A stretch of DNA of 64,000 nt, taken from the NCBI RefSeq assembly GCF_041296385.1, contig NC_091017.1, positions 50,714,214 through 50,778,213 of the forward strand, in the 5' to 3' direction. Source of the DNA: Aphelocoma coerulescens (taxonomy: Eukaryota > Chordata > Aves > Passeriformes > Corvidae). Positions 13,354-28,592 of the stretch are shown here, piece after piece. The notes beneath the pieces are model-generated. The model made no database searches, had not been told where the DNA came from, and saw only the letters and a program-made list of their open reading frames with translations. The translations under genes and the position numbers were made by a program. Each line of letters begins with the position of its first letter. The first letter of the stretch is position 1.

Positions 13354-15507
13354 CCTGTAGTCTTACTGACACAAAAGAAAGGGAGCAATAGTCCTGTGCA
13401 AAAGGTACCAAAAATATTTGAGATGCTGTTATTAAGATTGTCTGGAATTAAATGACTGTAGCTAAAACCACTTTGATTTTGAGTGGGTGCAGTAAAGGAA
13501 TGCAAATGAATGCAGACTGCCCTCTCAGATCACCTCTGTGTGCTCTCCTACACTGGGCACTGTAGAGCAGCACCCTCATGTTGCTTTCGAACCCCAACAC
13601 CAGGCCTGAGTTACTGCCTGTGCCATCTTATCACGTGGCAGAACAGCCTGTGGTTCAGCCTGCTGGGGTGGAGCACACTCGTATAAATGTGGTATATTGT
13701 TATACCATATTATGATCTATTGTTACTGTTGTATAAATTTGGTATGGCATATAAATATAGTGTATATTTATAAAACACCTGTCCTGAGGAGCAGTGAGCT
13801 GCAGCTCAGCATAGTCACATCACAGCAGCACAGATCATGGTTTTCCATTCTGTCTTTTTACCTTCTTCTCGGTTTATGTAGACAAAGAACATCTAGACAC
13901 ATTTATAGTGATATCTGGTGATCTTAAAATGTGGAAAATTATTCATTAGGTAAATCATTAAACATTTTCAGTTTCTGGGACATCTAAAATGCTCAGTAGA
14001 GGTGAGAAACAATTTTGGGTAGTGGAGTGAACAGCAAAAAATGACAAAGAATAAGACTTAAGTTTAGAGAGCCCCTAAATAGGCAAGATGAAAATTGTAA
14101 CTTTTCTTGTTACTGCATTCACAAGAAATAGATATGTTTCCTTTGGAGTTCCCAGTTAATTTCTCTTACTAATGTCAGACCACATCCTCAACTGGGAAGG
14201 GAAGAACATTCTGGCTTCTTCAGTGGACAGACCTCCCAAAGATACCAGGATTTCATGCACAAGAAGGGCAGCAGCACAGAATGAGCTTTCACAGAACAGG
14301 AAGCATCATTCTCAGCTCTCAAATGCACACGACCTCAAAACATTGTAGACAGATTTCTCCTAGTGCCTTCACTTTTGTCTGAATTTGCATGACCCAATAT
14401 AGCATTTATCTGCATTGTACTAAGAGCCATTATGTGCACCATACAACATGAATAAAGATCCTGGCTTTTTCATTTTCACCAGCATTTTTTGGAATACATG
14501 ATCAGATACTGAGTAAAACTGACTGCTAATGTGCCTCTCTTTTTAAAAAATGAGGTTGTTTTATGGTGCAAAAGTTGCATTGTCATCTGAAATTCTGGTA
14601 TCATAGACAAAAAAAAGAATGTGTAGATAGTCTGCTGGTGGTGAATTACTGACAGTTTTGCTGCAGTAGCTTAGTCATTGAAAGTCTGAGGTAAAACATT
14701 TTTTATTTGTTATATTAAAAATAAACTTTCAGCTATTCTGTTTGAAATTATATTGTTTATTTACCTACTTACCATCCCTCATATTCAATTGTCATTTTTT
14801 TTCTAATTTGAAGTTCACTAAAACTTCTCAATATGTATTTATCCCAGAAATGAATTTAATTTGTACCTTTTAGCCTACTTAAGTGGGCTTTTGCTACCAT
14901 TGTTTTTCTTGGTTTTGTTTTCTGTTAATTGCCAAAGAAATGCTGAATTACTCAATTTCCAAGATCTGTTACAGACCAATTCTCATTATGCCTATTTTGC
15001 TAGTACTTGAATCATCTGGAAAGAGTCTATAAGTCTGTGTAAGTTATTGCTAAAGATGTAGCCAGAGAGAGAACTCTAGGATTGGAGAAAAAGTAATCTC
15101 ATCGAACAATTCATTTCCATTTAGATTCCTTTTAGAAGACTATCAGTCAACTTTCATCTAGTTTTCATGGTTTTAGTACAGGCTAGGTTATTTTTGAGTC
15201 TCCTTGTGAAAATTTTCTCTGCAGGACCCTTTGGGTAGACCTTTTATTCTTTAATTTATGATGATTAGCTAGAATTATACCATTATTTAAGCTTTTCTGT
15301 CTACTGGCCATTATCAATTTGCAGGACTTGTCTAGGAACACTGTGTGCATCTGCTTCCTACTCTCTGTTCTTGTTGATGCCTAATTTGTTCTCCATTATC
15401 AACATCCCTGTATTTCCAGTGGATTTATAATTGCTGTTTTCTCATATACTTTGCTCTTACCTCTGATGCCTTAAAGCATACCCATGTACAGATTATGAAG
15501 TCTGTGA

Positions 15508-15521
15508 GTATATATATATAT
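15508..15521. repeat. (TA)n microsatellite
   Basis: Seven copies of TA, uninterrupted. Confidence 0.7.
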
Positions 15522-16561
15522 TTAATAATTCTTAAACATTTCCCAGATATTGCTTATACTTCAACGCATGTCTGTAGCTATCTATAGCAAGTAAAGGAAG
15601 GAAAGAAAGGAATTTTTATCCTTTGAAATTTTTTTAAGCCCCAAGTTAAGGTGAAGAATTTTGCGCTGCATTTCAACTGTCCCCAAAATTTATGCTCATG
15701 CAGAAGAGAAATTACTTCTTGAAGCGTTTGCTTTGTTCTGAGATTGGAGAAAGATTTACAGTGTGTGTAGGTGAAATAAGGTCTTAAAAAATGGATATGT
15801 TGCAGAACTCAAGACCACTTGATATATAGCTTCAGATATATCACTGTTTGTCTCTATCAGCATTTTTAGCAAATTACTGACCCCTAATCTGGAGACAATC
15901 TCCAAGAGGTTTGGTGCTTTACTCAGGCTATTATATAAATATTAAGCATAGCCACCTACCATGATGTGGAGCATGATCAGCTATTGATTTGATACATATT
16001 TGTAAAGAGACTGTAATTTATGGAAAAGAAACAGGAAAACAGTAAACAACAGTTGTCTGATAACTAAAGGAGCTATATCTATAATAAAGCAAGTGTAGCA
16101 CATCTAGTGCAAGACAAATGAATAATTTATTTTGGTTGAATTATTAAATATCATTATCATATAAAGTCTCTTCCCTTTGAGAGTGCTCATGAGCTTTGCT
16201 GTTATCCATATAATTATTAAGAAAGCTTATAGTGTAAGCATGTTTTTTTGAGAAAACATCAGTTTCATTCTTGTGGTTTATTATTCTTCACATCTTTCAA
16301 ATTCAGATATCAAATGAAATCAGAAATAATGTGTTTCATAAATAGCACGTGCTTGTCTAATTTTTTAAAATATTGCCACACTAAGTTCCAATATGATATA
16401 TAGAGTATTGTATGCCTTTTTTAGCATTGGTGTTTTTATCAGGGAATGACTGTAATTCATTTAAGGCAAAGTCCTTCAGTCAAAATACTCATTCAAAATG
16501 GCATTTGGAATTAAATGCATCATTGGATTCTTGTTCTATGTTCTGTCTCTTAATTTCTTAA

Positions 16562-16583
16562 TCTCTACATGTAAATGTAGAGA
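16562..16583. repeat. Perfect 9-bp inverted repeat
   Basis: tctctacat, then gtaa, then atgtagaga. The arms pair fully across a 4-base loop. It is not followed by a T tract and is in an intron, so a terminator reading does not apply. Confidence 0.5.
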
Positions 16584-18513
16584 AATTCCAGAAAGGTTGT
16601 AGGTGCCTGTAGTGAAACTGGTGCTGTTTATTTCTGGCTACTGGAGTGGCTTGTTTCCAACCCTCTCATGCTTCTAATTTGAAGTCTAATACCAAAAGAG
16701 GTTAGAGCTCTCAAAGGGAAGAGAATGTGTGCATACTCTGTCACTTTGCCTATTTGTAATAAATATTTTCATACGACAGAGATAAATTGCACTGTTGGAA
16801 GACTGGACAATTGGGAAGTTTTATGTATGACTTTGCCATTTTCCTCCATTAGTGAAATTTTAAGCATTTTTCTCATGGAGTTCCACCATCATTTCTGTAG
16901 TCAGGCTACAAGAATGGCACTGTTTAGTCCAAGTTTACAATAAGAACACAGTATACTAGGCATATTGTAAAAGTGGTTGCTACAAAATCCTCATGCATTC
17001 AAATTTCAGCAGCTGGAGAAGATTATGGAAATACACCCTTTTTTCAGTATTCTGTTTTTTTTCCACAGTCCTTGTAGCCAGTTTTAGGACTGCAGCAATC
17101 AGCTAGCAAGCCCATGTCCTGTCCTGCCTGAGATTTTAGGGGTGTGCAGAAGAAGAATCCAGTCCTTGAACACTTCAGCAATTAGGAATTTTTAGCAATA
17201 ACTTCCTTGTTTTCTTGGGGACTCCAAAATGATTCTTTATTAGCATGGGTCAAGGAAGGAGGAAGCACACCCAGAGCTGTCCACACATCATGTCCAAGAG
17301 GAACTTAGTAATTGTGTCACTCTGCAAATGGAGAATGAGCACCCAAATGAGAAAAAATATCACTGTTCCATCAGGAAGCTTGGACAGGAGTGGAAGGAAA
17401 AAATGCAATACACCTGGCAACCACCTGTTAGGAAACCAGCCTCATCATTTATACTTTTCAGCATGGAAGGCTTGTATGCAGTACATGTTGTCAAATGGGG
17501 ATTAAAATGAGTGAGAAAGGTGAAAAGTATGGTCTGCTCTCTCCAGGCCCAGTTTTATAATTCATCATTGTAGATATTGTTAAACTCTAGACTTAAACAC
17601 TGGATAGCACAAGATAAGCAGCATTGTGTCTCTTCTAGAAGTCTATCCTAATGACAGACAACCAGGAGGCCTCATCTTCTCCTGCTCTTTGAACATTCAA
17701 GTGCACTTACCAAAAGGGGAGGCTCACAATCCCAGACCCGTCACCCCAGACTGAATATTCTTTCGGCACTGGGCAGGCATTTTACACATCTAAAAGACCA
17801 CGATATATTTGAAACATTACTAAAAACTGCTGAAAGTGCTGAACTGCTTTGCATCTGATTGTTTGGAAGGAATCTTGCTCACAAAATATTTCAACTGCTA
17901 CAGTTCTGCTAACATCTGGACATCTTTACGTCAGAGGTGGATGATGAGATCCAGATGTTATGACTTACTGATGTTTTCATTAACTTCTTAGCAGTTTTGT
18001 CTTTGTTTTGTTTACCAACTGCAACTTCTTAACTCCAATTCACATATGTGAGTATTACTGGGGAGAGCAGGGAGAAGAGCTGGAAAGGAGAGGGGCAGCC
18101 AGAGAAATTAAATTAGTCTTTGGCCTAGATCCAAAACAACTGATTTCTCTTATTACAATACTCTGTTCCAGGATATGCAGTCTGTGGGAAGGTCAGCCCC
18201 AGATGATAAGAAGCATTTCACCAAGCTGCTATTCTCAGTAAAAATGAGCTATATGATTTGCTAATTATGTTCTAATTTAAGAGTAAACATATTAAGCTAT
18301 GAAGACAACAGAAAATAAGGATGTAAGATAATATTAATGGCAACCTTGTGAACTTTGGATTTACAATCATGCCTAAACCTAATTGCTATATAGAGCATAT
18401 TTATTACTCTAAGGGAATGCCACTATTGGAGCAGACACAGGAGGGAGCCTACTTATATTGTAGGCTACACATTAGGAACTCACTGAATAGTTCTTTGGCA
18501 ACAAACGGAGTTT

Positions 18514-18529
18514 AAAAAAAAAAAAAAAA
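18514..18529 (+). repeat. Poly(A) tract, 16 bases
   Basis: Uninterrupted run of A, followed by 'caacag' and another short A run. There is no recognisable element body upstream. Confidence 0.8.
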
Positions 18530-21390
18530 CAACAGAAAAAATGCCAGCATATTCAAGAAGCTGTATAGTATCTTGGTGACAACAAATGTCTTATACATTT
18601 GCTAATTTTACATTATAGAATTGCTTTTACAATAATTTAAACCATTTCCAAAGACTAGTTCCTTCAGCTTTTCCCCACTAGTGCTGGCAGAACAGCTTTC
18701 CTTGTGATGTACATCCTATTAAGAGGTTGCAGTGAATTTTCAAAAAGTGACTAAACTTGCATTTGCATTTTATGTAGCCATGTTCTTGAATTTTTTGAGG
18801 GGATGAAAGAGCGAAAAGCACAGCACATTGATTGCCTGACTGATCAATACCCTTATTCACTAATTGTTGTGGTACCCTTAGCACTGTGAAAAAAATTGAG
18901 ATCAAGAAAATCCTGTTTTGAAGAGATTATAATCTGTTAGTCACTGTTAGTGCTCAGTAGGAGGAGGTAAATTCAGAATCCATGTAAGTATGTACTATGT
19001 ACCCAAGCAATGCAGCAGCCACTCAGACCAGCACAGGCTGAGAACTTATTGATCCCCTGAGCTTCCTCCTGCACTGCCATGTTCACCAGCTTGCAGCAAT
19101 GTGGGAAAACAAAAAGTGGGCCAAATTATCCCAGTGATGGAAATATCTCCCTGTGCTGGAGTTTGCTCATTAATATCAGTATTTCCAGACTGTGAGAAGG
19201 TCAATTCATTTATTTTTGGAGTTAGGGATGTGTTTGTCTGAGGGTGAACATATCTGTGTTAATCTTACACAGAGGCAGCTAAGAAAAATAATAAGAGAGG
19301 AATGTTTAGGCAGATTCTACTTCCAAGTGGTAAATTAAACATACAAAAAACTAATGAACAAAAGAAATTGATAACAGCTAGCCAGTCAGTCAGTTAGTTG
19401 GGCAGCAGAAAAAAATACTCTAGCACAAGTGGGTAATAAGCTCTGAGAAGCAATTTTCAATGTAGTATATTAAAAAGTTGTGACCAGATGTGCAAAGATG
19501 CTACAAGGTAAGATTTTATTTAATTCATCCTACTTCACACCCAAGTCTCTTGTGATTTGACTTTAGATGCATCTTCAGTTTCTCATGTTCTCTTATGTGA
19601 AAATAGAATAGAACCCATCCATGACTGTAGCTTTTGGATTACACTGTAATAGAAATTAGAGTTTATGTTTCGCAGTTTCTCGCAAATAGGGATGAGAGGT
19701 TGGCACATTTTCTGAGGGACCTGAACTAATAGAAAATGATTGCTGAAAAGGCATGGGGACAAAGGAATTCCACATTCTGCTTTTCTTTTTTCACATTTTG
19801 AGGTCTCTCTTGTGTACCAATAAAATTTCATTTGGCAGAGAGATAAGACAGAACCAATACAAGGCAGTTCAGCTTTAGATGATTTTTTGTTGATGCTCCA
19901 AAATGCTCTTAGTCTCTATCAGTATTCTGTTCAAATTTCCCAGCATTCTTTCAGAGTTTCTGCAAGAGCTACTTGATAATGAAGTTCTATTTTGGCAGCC
20001 ATCCTGCAGTATCAAAGTGTCTGCCATCTGAGCTGAAGGAACAGCTGGCCTGCTGTGGTGAGCCATAGGCAAAAAGGGTTTGGCGTATAACTGCCTGTGA
20101 CTGCCAGTCACAGCAGAAAACCTCAAGGCAATTAACCAGTACTGGTCCATAAGATTGAGGAAAATAGAAAATTTTGCTTTCTCATGTATATTTTATATAT
20201 CATTAAATGTACAAGATGGTCTTTTTTGCTTTTACTTTGTTTATTAATCGGATGGTCTTCCAGGTAGCTATCTGTGAAATATATAAAAGAAAGTATGATT
20301 TCGAAAGGCTAAGTAAGCAGTTCACTTCCATCCAAGATTCTTGTATAACACTTTCTTGTGCTTTGCAATATCATTTGCACATCCTTGCAGTCAGTATTCA
20401 GAGCTGAGGGGACAAAGACTGTGAAGTGTTCCCAGAAGGCTGCTGCAAAAGTAGCCTGACCTCAATCTTATATTTTCTCTCTGTATCTGCCTCTTGTCAA
20501 GACATCTCTATTTTTCCCTTAGTGAGGTACACAGCTTCTTTGTGTGTTGTGCTTGCCTTGATATACTAGCTCTTACCGTGCCTACTTCTCTTCATCCTGA
20601 ACATGCTCTTTTAAAGATGTTAAATTAGATCTTCAAGTATTCATCTGCCATGTTTTCTCTGATCAGTAGTTCATCAAATATTCCTGATTTTTGTTGAACC
20701 CCACACAGAGACGAAAAGCAAAAAGCTTCTCAATGCAAATGAAAGCAACTTTCCTGAGCAACCTGATTAAGAGAGTGTTTGCTTTAATATCAATTAGTTT
20801 GTTAAAGAGTGCTCAATAAATTGGGGGAGATATAAATTTGAGTGCTCTTGCTATAAAACAGCTCAGATTAAACTGAAAATTTGGTAGGTTTCAAAAAGCT
20901 AAGAGACCTTGGATAATAATTTTGAGGACAGTTGCTGAAGTCAAGGAGAACGCTGGTTTTGTTTCTTAATTTTAATTGATGACACAGTGACAGAATTTAA
21001 TGTAACAGATCTGAAGAAGAAAAACTCTTGTCTTTTTCCTAACGAGAAGGTGCTGCCTAAAAATCTCTCATTGTGCAGAACCAAGACAAACAGGATTGCA
21101 AGCATACATTTATGTTGATGAATTTGTTTGTTTTTCTGCTGCAAGAATTTGCTGAATGGACATATTCACAACTTCACTAATACAGAAGTGCTGACCATAT
21201 TCTTCTGCACACCACATATTTTAGAAGCCTGAGAACCTAATGAGGCTTACAGTATTGATAAAATCCAGACATTTAATCTTTTAGCCAGAATTAGAGGGTT
21301 TTTTTCACAGTTGTAGCAGCAAAGAAAAGGAAGATGATGTTTCCATATGATATTTTCAGTCTAGTAGATATTAGTACATACAGTGCATGC

Positions 21391-21395
21391 ATACA

Positions 21396-21424
<29 letters not shown>
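21391..21424. repeat. (ATAC)n microsatellite
   Basis: Eight and a half perfect copies of a 4-base unit, bordered by gcatgc on the left and a short ATATAT run on the right. Likely polymorphic in length. Confidence 0.95.
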
Positions 21425-21430
<6 letters not shown>

Positions 21431-22949
21431 GCTTCTTGCTATGTTGATTACTCTTTTCTGGATTTCTACAATAAAGTGAAAGAGATAGGAAGAATTCTTA
21501 GGCAAAAGTAATCTCATACTCAGAATTTTTTAGGTTCTCCACTAAGATTGTTCCTTGCCTTTAAATCTAATTTTGGGGTCATTCCAGAATTCCCTGACAA
21601 CTCTTTGCTAGTTGACTGTGAGCTCATTTTTTTTCATCTCAGATCATATGGAATAGCCACAGTTCCCTTTCTGAGGCCGAAAAGAATACTATGATCAGCA
21701 GCTCTAACCTTCTACGTAATAAATCCCATAAAATCTCACACAGTAACTTGCACAACATCTGAGAATTCTATATGTTTCATTTTAATTTATGAGTTCAGAT
21801 ATCTATTTTCTGAATTTTCATACTCTAGTAGTAACCTCTATAATTTGATTTTGACTCTTGTTCACTGGAAGATGAAATTATCTGTGGTCTGTTAGGACCC
21901 TCAAGCAAGCACTCAAATACTTACAGCAAAGGAGGGAGGGAAATTCAAGGGAGGGAAAATGACTGCACAAATATTTATCACTGGCATCAGCACAAGTATT
22001 ACAGAAACACAGATTCCTTGGCTTATTTCCCAGCCATGGCAGCTTTTAAGATAACTTGAAGCCACTTTTCAGTTTGAGTCTCTTCTTTGAAAGCACTTGA
22101 TAAAATCTATTCTATTTCTTATGGGCATATGTTGTCATCTATAGGCTTTAAGGGTTTGGCCTGCAACCTGACAGAGTAAAATATTACCTGTGTTCACTTT
22201 GTATAATTTCAAAAGAAACCTCCTAGAAATGTCATAGTGCAGTGAAGTATATGCACGGTCATGTTCCATGGTATGTTAACCTCACAGAAGCTGACCAGTG
22301 TATAATTATGTTATAATCCTCTGGAGATTTTTTTCTTCAACTGAGTATGCAGAACCCCTGAAACAATGGACACTCAGTGAAAGTGGAAAAATTAGATACC
22401 AGACTAGAAATTAAACATCTCAATTTGTTGATCAAATCAAATTTCTAATGAACTTAACTTGGAATTTTCTTAAGTATCTTGTAATAGGCTATCGGATGTG
22501 AATCAATAAAATTAGATGATCTCAAATTCAAATACTTTCCCATTTCAGAGAATTTAAATAGCTTCTATCTTACTAGGAGTAAGGAATTTTGCTGATGTGA
22601 AAGCAACAATAACTTCACTGAGGAAAGAATGTAGTGCAACAGAATATCAGTGTATTGAAGACAGGTATTTTGATGAGATTTTAAAGACGGTTAAAAAGAT
22701 AGTCCACATTTCTCAATCTTTCCAACTACCATGAGAAGTAGAAATTATTTTACAAACCTAAGTAGAAAAGCTTGTGCCATGTACCCTTACACTTTACTGC
22801 CATTGCAACATTTATGGGTGACCATAAAACCTAATTCTTTTCCCACTATCCCTCTCTCTGAATTCCTATATTGCTCTATCATCCATCAGATCTATGTGTT
22901 TAAAAATGGAAATGACAATCTCCTCTCTTTATTTTCTTTCCTCAGACTG

Positions 22950-22965
22950 AAAAAAAAAAAAAAAA
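22950..22965 (+). repeat. Poly(A) tract, 16 bases
   Basis: Uninterrupted A run preceded by a pyrimidine-rich stretch (ctttcctcag). The neighbouring open frame at 22731-23027 runs through it and reads a poly-lysine stretch, which marks that frame as spurious. Confidence 0.8.
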
Positions 22966-23996
22966 TCAGTGAGAAACTTGTCTTACTTCTTTCACAAGTT
23001 CATCTTCTTCTTCCCTGTTTTAATTAGTACTATTTATAATATTTCTTTTGCTCATAAGACATTTTATATTGTAATGTCATTGGGGTTAGCATCCTCACAC
23101 AGCCCATTTGAAAGCTGAAACCAGTAGTTTCTGATCCCTGAGCCCACCACTGCTTTTAATAAGATCTACTGAAGCTGTTAGGAATTAAAGGTCATTACAG
23201 CTTTGTGTATATTTGGGCTATTTGGCAAAATTAGCTTGCCATGGTGGCCTGATGGGTAATGATGAGCACATCTGGTTCCATTTCTTTGGAGCTACGACAG
23301 CAAGATGTAATTTCAAACATGAGGTTTCAGTATTTACCACCTGGGGAAATCTTCACAGGGATTTAACTCTTCTCTGCCCATTTTAAGATCACTCACTCTG
23401 GTTCTTCCTTTGTCTTCAGCACATCAAACCATTTAATTCCCACAATTTCAATTTTCTGCCAGGGGCCAGTTCACAACAAGAAGTAGAAAATTGTTTGTGA
23501 CAAGGATAGACAACACCATATGTTCATGCAATGTCTGGAACAGGTGCTGGGCACTAACTTATACATCTCTCCATAGAGTGACAGTGCCATAAATGAAATT
23601 TTGCCTTAGGACAGAGGTTCACAGCAATGAGCAAACCTGACTTTTTTTTGAATGGCAGAAAACTTACATAATGTATAATGTGTTGCGAGAAAGAGATCAG
23701 AATTAGACCACCAGGAACATTTATTTTTAATAAGTAAGAGTATTTAAAGAAAATATTTAAATAAAAACATTAGAAACTATGATTTTTTTTTAATATTTTA
23801 AAGACAATTCAATAAAAATGTTAATTCCAGTACCACAAAAGGCATAGCAAAAAAAGCCCCACACAGATGACTATAGTACAGTTTCTTAGTTCTTAAAAAT
23901 ACACACAATGAACTTTATTACAAAAATGGTGTCAAATTTAAAATATTACTAAAACATACTGTTCTGTACATCTTATACTTTTTAATTATTTTGTTC

Positions 23997-24011
23997 TTTT
24001 TTTTTTTTTTT
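23997..24011 (+). repeat. Poly(T) tract, 15 bases
   Basis: Run of 15 T followed by ggctggtc. No recognisable minus-strand retrocopy adjoins it. Confidence 0.75.
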
Positions 24012-27000
24012 GGCTGGTCATAACTCATTAAATTAAAAGGACATGAGTGGAAATGAGGAGCAGGACAGATGTTTGGCTATACATAGGAGTACACCAGAAC
24101 TTCCATTGATATTTTCCTGTATTCTCAAAGCAGATAAGGTTCGGTTACACACCTGCTTATTTTACCACTAATGCTTACTAGAAAGCATGAGAAATAATAG
24201 AATACTATTCAGAAGTATAAGAGGAATTTATAGAAACAGGAATAGTTTCATGGGACCAAAATTAATTTATAGTTGTTCTTGAAAACAGACTGCGTTTTAT
24301 ACCCAGACAAGTGTGGGCTTTTTATCTTTTGTTTCATCTATTTGCATGTTTCTAAATCACCATAAGAGCTGCGGAGTGGAAACACCTTCTCCTGTACATT
24401 TAACAGCATAACTAAAGTCTCTACATGGATTTGTTCTCTGTTTTTTCCTATTTGTGTAAATGCTGGCATATAATGAAATTAAAGGCAAGACCAAAACAAG
24501 CACTTGGTCTTGAAGCAGAAAGCAAGTAGGGTCATCATCACTATTATGGGTAATCCCATGAAACTGGATTTGACTTCAGGTTCTTAATTGCCATCAGACA
24601 TCTGATTCCTCCTGGAATGTCGCAAAAACCTGGTGCTTTTAGCAGTAACATTCCCCAGGCATAGCTTTTTGAAGAAAGCTAGAACAACAGAATACTGATA
24701 ACTCATACAAAAAGAGGAAATGGAAATAAAATTCCTATACTGAGACTGAATCTTATATGCTTGACTGACACATGCTCTCCCATTTGCCTAACACTTTTCA
24801 AAAAAATTCTCATGAAACCTCTTCAATCTGTCCAAAAAACTAGTCTCAGAGGAATTTGTGTTGTCATCCTGAAAACACTTCTTGTACTTATGACTACCAC
24901 AAATAAATCACTATACCAGAGCTTAGTTATAATGAGAAAAAAATCACACTTCCCTCCTCCCTTGATGTTTAATTTGTTTACTAGATTAAATTTTTCTACT
25001 AAAAATCCAAATACACTACATAAAAATACTTATTTTATGGGTACAGGATAATTAATACTTGGAACTGGTGAACTGACATAAGCAGGAAATAGACTTTACC
25101 TTTCATTAGCCAGACACCAATTTCAATTGTATTTAAATTTTCTTCACCATTAAGGAATTTTTAGTATAATTCACAGCTTAAGTGAGGTTGGGAACATCAT
25201 ATAATCCAATATGTTGTGTTGAATATTGCAGTGAAGTCCTTCCCCAAAATATTTTTCCTTTTCTCACAGACTCAATCTGAAGCATGCTATGCACCATACT
25301 GTAGCTGAACTGGTTTTCTTATCAAAGAGAGCATTGTTAATTTTAATGGAGTTACAACAAATATTCAATAGCAAAGTGATAGTAACACTGGAAGAAACTC
25401 ACAATACATGAGCAAGTTTTCCTTTTCTCTTGCCCAGAATCAATACAGAAAGTCCTTTCATGCTGGAAGCCCCATGTGTAGTTCTGCTGCCATTCCAGTA
25501 CTCTACATATGTACACAGAAATAACACTTCCAACTTTGAAATGCAATTGTCCAAGGAAAGACAAAGAAGAAAAATCTGCCTATTCAGCAGTTTTGACCTT
25601 TTAAACCTAACATAAGACCACCCTTTCCAGAAGAGTCTTACTTGCAAATTCCATGCTGTTCAGCAGGACCTCCTTTCTTAATTATTTCCCTACAACATGC
25701 ATATGTAGTGACATCATCCCATAAAAATTCCCCTGGCTCAGTCTGCTCCCAGTGTAGGTGTGCAGGATATGAGTGCAGCCATGGCTCCAGAGAGCTCATC
25801 TTCTCATATGAGGGTAGAGGAAATGTTATAATTCTTATCTATAGCTCTGTTCTTTAGTTACTGTCTGTTACACAAATTGATTCAGAAGCATTTTTGTGTG
25901 TATGATGGTAAAAGGATTCAAACTTTATTCTCACTCACACTTGAGCCCTTTTAACAGCGCTTAATACTCTGCTCCTTTGAAGTACCTTTAAACTCAACAG
26001 GTTGATAGAAATAGCAGTGAAACTCCATGCAGATTTAGAAAACATCCTCTTTGCTCAAGGTGAGGATGAACAGTGGTGGCAGTGGCTGGAACTGCAGCTT
26101 TTTAGGCAGAGTAACTCCTTTTAAGAAGAGAATAAAACTCCTGCATCTTTACAGCCCATCACAGACATGCTCAACTGGCAGCAACTATGGCTCAGTCTTA
26201 CCTTATTCTTCCTTCTGTGGGGCTAAACTAATGAAATTCTGATCTCTCGGCCTACAAGCAGGCAAGCATGAAGGGGGGTTTATGCTTTTTTCCCTACAAA
26301 CTCATGGTGTGCTGATGGGTTCACCACAGAATTTCTTGGATGCAAATGAACGAACCCACGCTTCTCTGGGTATGAGAACTTAAAGGTTGAAGTATCCTTG
26401 CATAAAAAAATACAGCAGGGTTCAAAATCAAATTTTATAGTCAAAATATAATTCCACTGTGTGGCAACAAAATAGACTTCCAGGAGAATCAGGGTCTGGT
26501 TTCTTTACGCTTTCCACTTGTACCTTAATTTTAACTCAAAGCACGTTTTAAATATTTAAATATTAAATAGGTAGTGATAAATAATTTGTAGCAAAATGGA
26601 AAGTCACTATAGGTAAAAAAAAAGAAAAAAAAGAATAAACTGTTCTGTGACATACCTATTAGGCAGTTTTGTTAAATAAGAGTTAAAGGAGAAATTCAAG
26701 AGCAAAGTTTAAAATGACATGCACTAGAACACAAGACACAAACAAAAATCATCCAGCATCGACATTCACTGGAGGAGAATGAAAGGAGATCACTATTTAA
26801 CTTATTACTTTCCATAAAACCTTGTGAAACAGCAATAAAACCAAGAATCTAAATAACCCATCTACTTCAGCAATAGCTAGTAAACTAAACAAACAGCAAC
26901 GTGGATGAATCTTATTTTATCTGTCTTTGGCATGACTGTTCACAGTTTCTTAGCAGCTGCTACATTAAATGGCACTCCTGAGAGAATGACCTTTGAGGCT

Positions 27001-28554
27001 CTGCAAGTGTCTTTAAAATTCTGAACTTTTAAATCGGCAAACTCTGTCTTCGAAAAGTATTTTGTATGTGTGTCAGGATTGTCATGAATTTGAGACACTG
27101 TGTGTGGTCTTACAGGTCTCCTTAAATCCTGTATCTAGGTGAGCTAACTGCATGCAATATACTATACTGATAAGTGTAATTAACAGGAGTAAATGGGACC
27201 CCCTTGACTTATGCAACTAAGGCATCATTAGTTTATTCAGCCATCTATTCTGATTTGATTCAGTATTTCCCAGTATGCCAGAAATTACACTCACTTTAGT
27301 TTTCTGCAAAAATGGTTCTGCATAATTCTGACTCATTCTGAAGAATGATTTCTTTCTTCTTCCACTTGAGTTAATTCCTTACAGATAAGCAAAGATCAGC
27401 TCATCTAACAGGGCATTACCTCTGTCCTCCCCATTCACACTCTTTAAATATCATCAAGAAATCATAGCAGTTGTTTACAAAGGTATCCCACCTATGACCA
27501 TAAGTGACATGAGTGCTTTATAGCTCTGTATTTACAAGATATCAAAGTGGTTTCTTAGAGAGCAATGCAATTTCCCTTCTGCTCTGGGTGCATAAAATCG
27601 GTGAACCCAATAAACTAGAAAAGCCTCATTAATGGAATCAAGTGTCCTTTGTAAGTGAGCAGCAGAAGCCAGCAGATCAAAGGTGCCCCACTTCCTTCAG
27701 TAGTGCCTGCACATCTGTTTTTGTTAGATCAAATATGTGGTTAAGCTTTCTGGTTGACAACAACAAAGCTTTTTGCTATTACTGTTTTTCTAATATATGC
27801 TGACTTCAGTTTTCAGCCCATCTTTTTCTATAAATACTTAAGCGATTTAACATGAAGTTATGGGTCTGATTGATATAAGCTGTGTCTCATTTTAGCTACG
27901 GTGTTAGAAGAGATGTGATGCTCCTCGTCTGGCTCATGGCAATAAAAAGATTAGACAGCACTTTGCTGGAGATAAGTTTCCTTCAAAATAGCACCAAATG
28001 CTGGCATTTTTTGCATCTATGTCCAGCTACAAACAAGCCAGGACTCTGATCTGCTATTCTATCAGTAGATGTGCTCTTGCTTTTGAAAAAGAGATAAAAA
28101 TCATAAAGAATGGTATAACCTCTGTGTAGTTTAAGAAAACCAAAATAAAATCATCATTTTTTAAGAACATATTTAACTAGGACCAAATTTGAAAAGCTGA
28201 GTATTAGTAGGCAAAAATCAAATTGGTTTCCTTTTTTTTTTAATATGAGAGAACCTGTTTAAATACTGAATACTAAGTTTCAAAATAAAATGCTTTTTAA
28301 CAGTAATCTCTAAGAAATTCTTTCTTTTCTACTTTTTATCAAATAGAAAAAACACTATTAAATTAAAACACTGCCTACCCAACACCATCCTTACTCTCTT
28401 TTGTATATTTTCTACAAAGGATTTTGCAGTAGGTCATTCTTATTTAATAGCACCTATATCCCATAAGCACAGACTACCACATGGTACTAGACTGGTAACT
28501 GGAAAATGTACTAGAAGCTACTTTGTGAACAAATGTCTTTGTACTGAAAGTAGT

Positions 28555-28592
28555 CATATATACATATATATATACACACACATATATATATG
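28555..28592. repeat. Compound (TA)n/(CA)n microsatellite
   Basis: Alternating pyrimidine-purine run of about 38 bases mixing TA and CA units around acacacac. Confidence 0.9.

Noticed and set aside
16562..16583. Hairpin as a transcription terminator
   Set aside because: Rho-independent terminators are bacterial. This is vertebrate intronic DNA and no T tract follows the hairpin.
19489..19507. ATG TGC start followed by a strong gtaaga donor, considered as the first exon of the common short DLC1 isoform
   Set aside because: It encodes only MCKDATR-like residues, differs from the expected MCRKKPD start and ends in the wrong phase.
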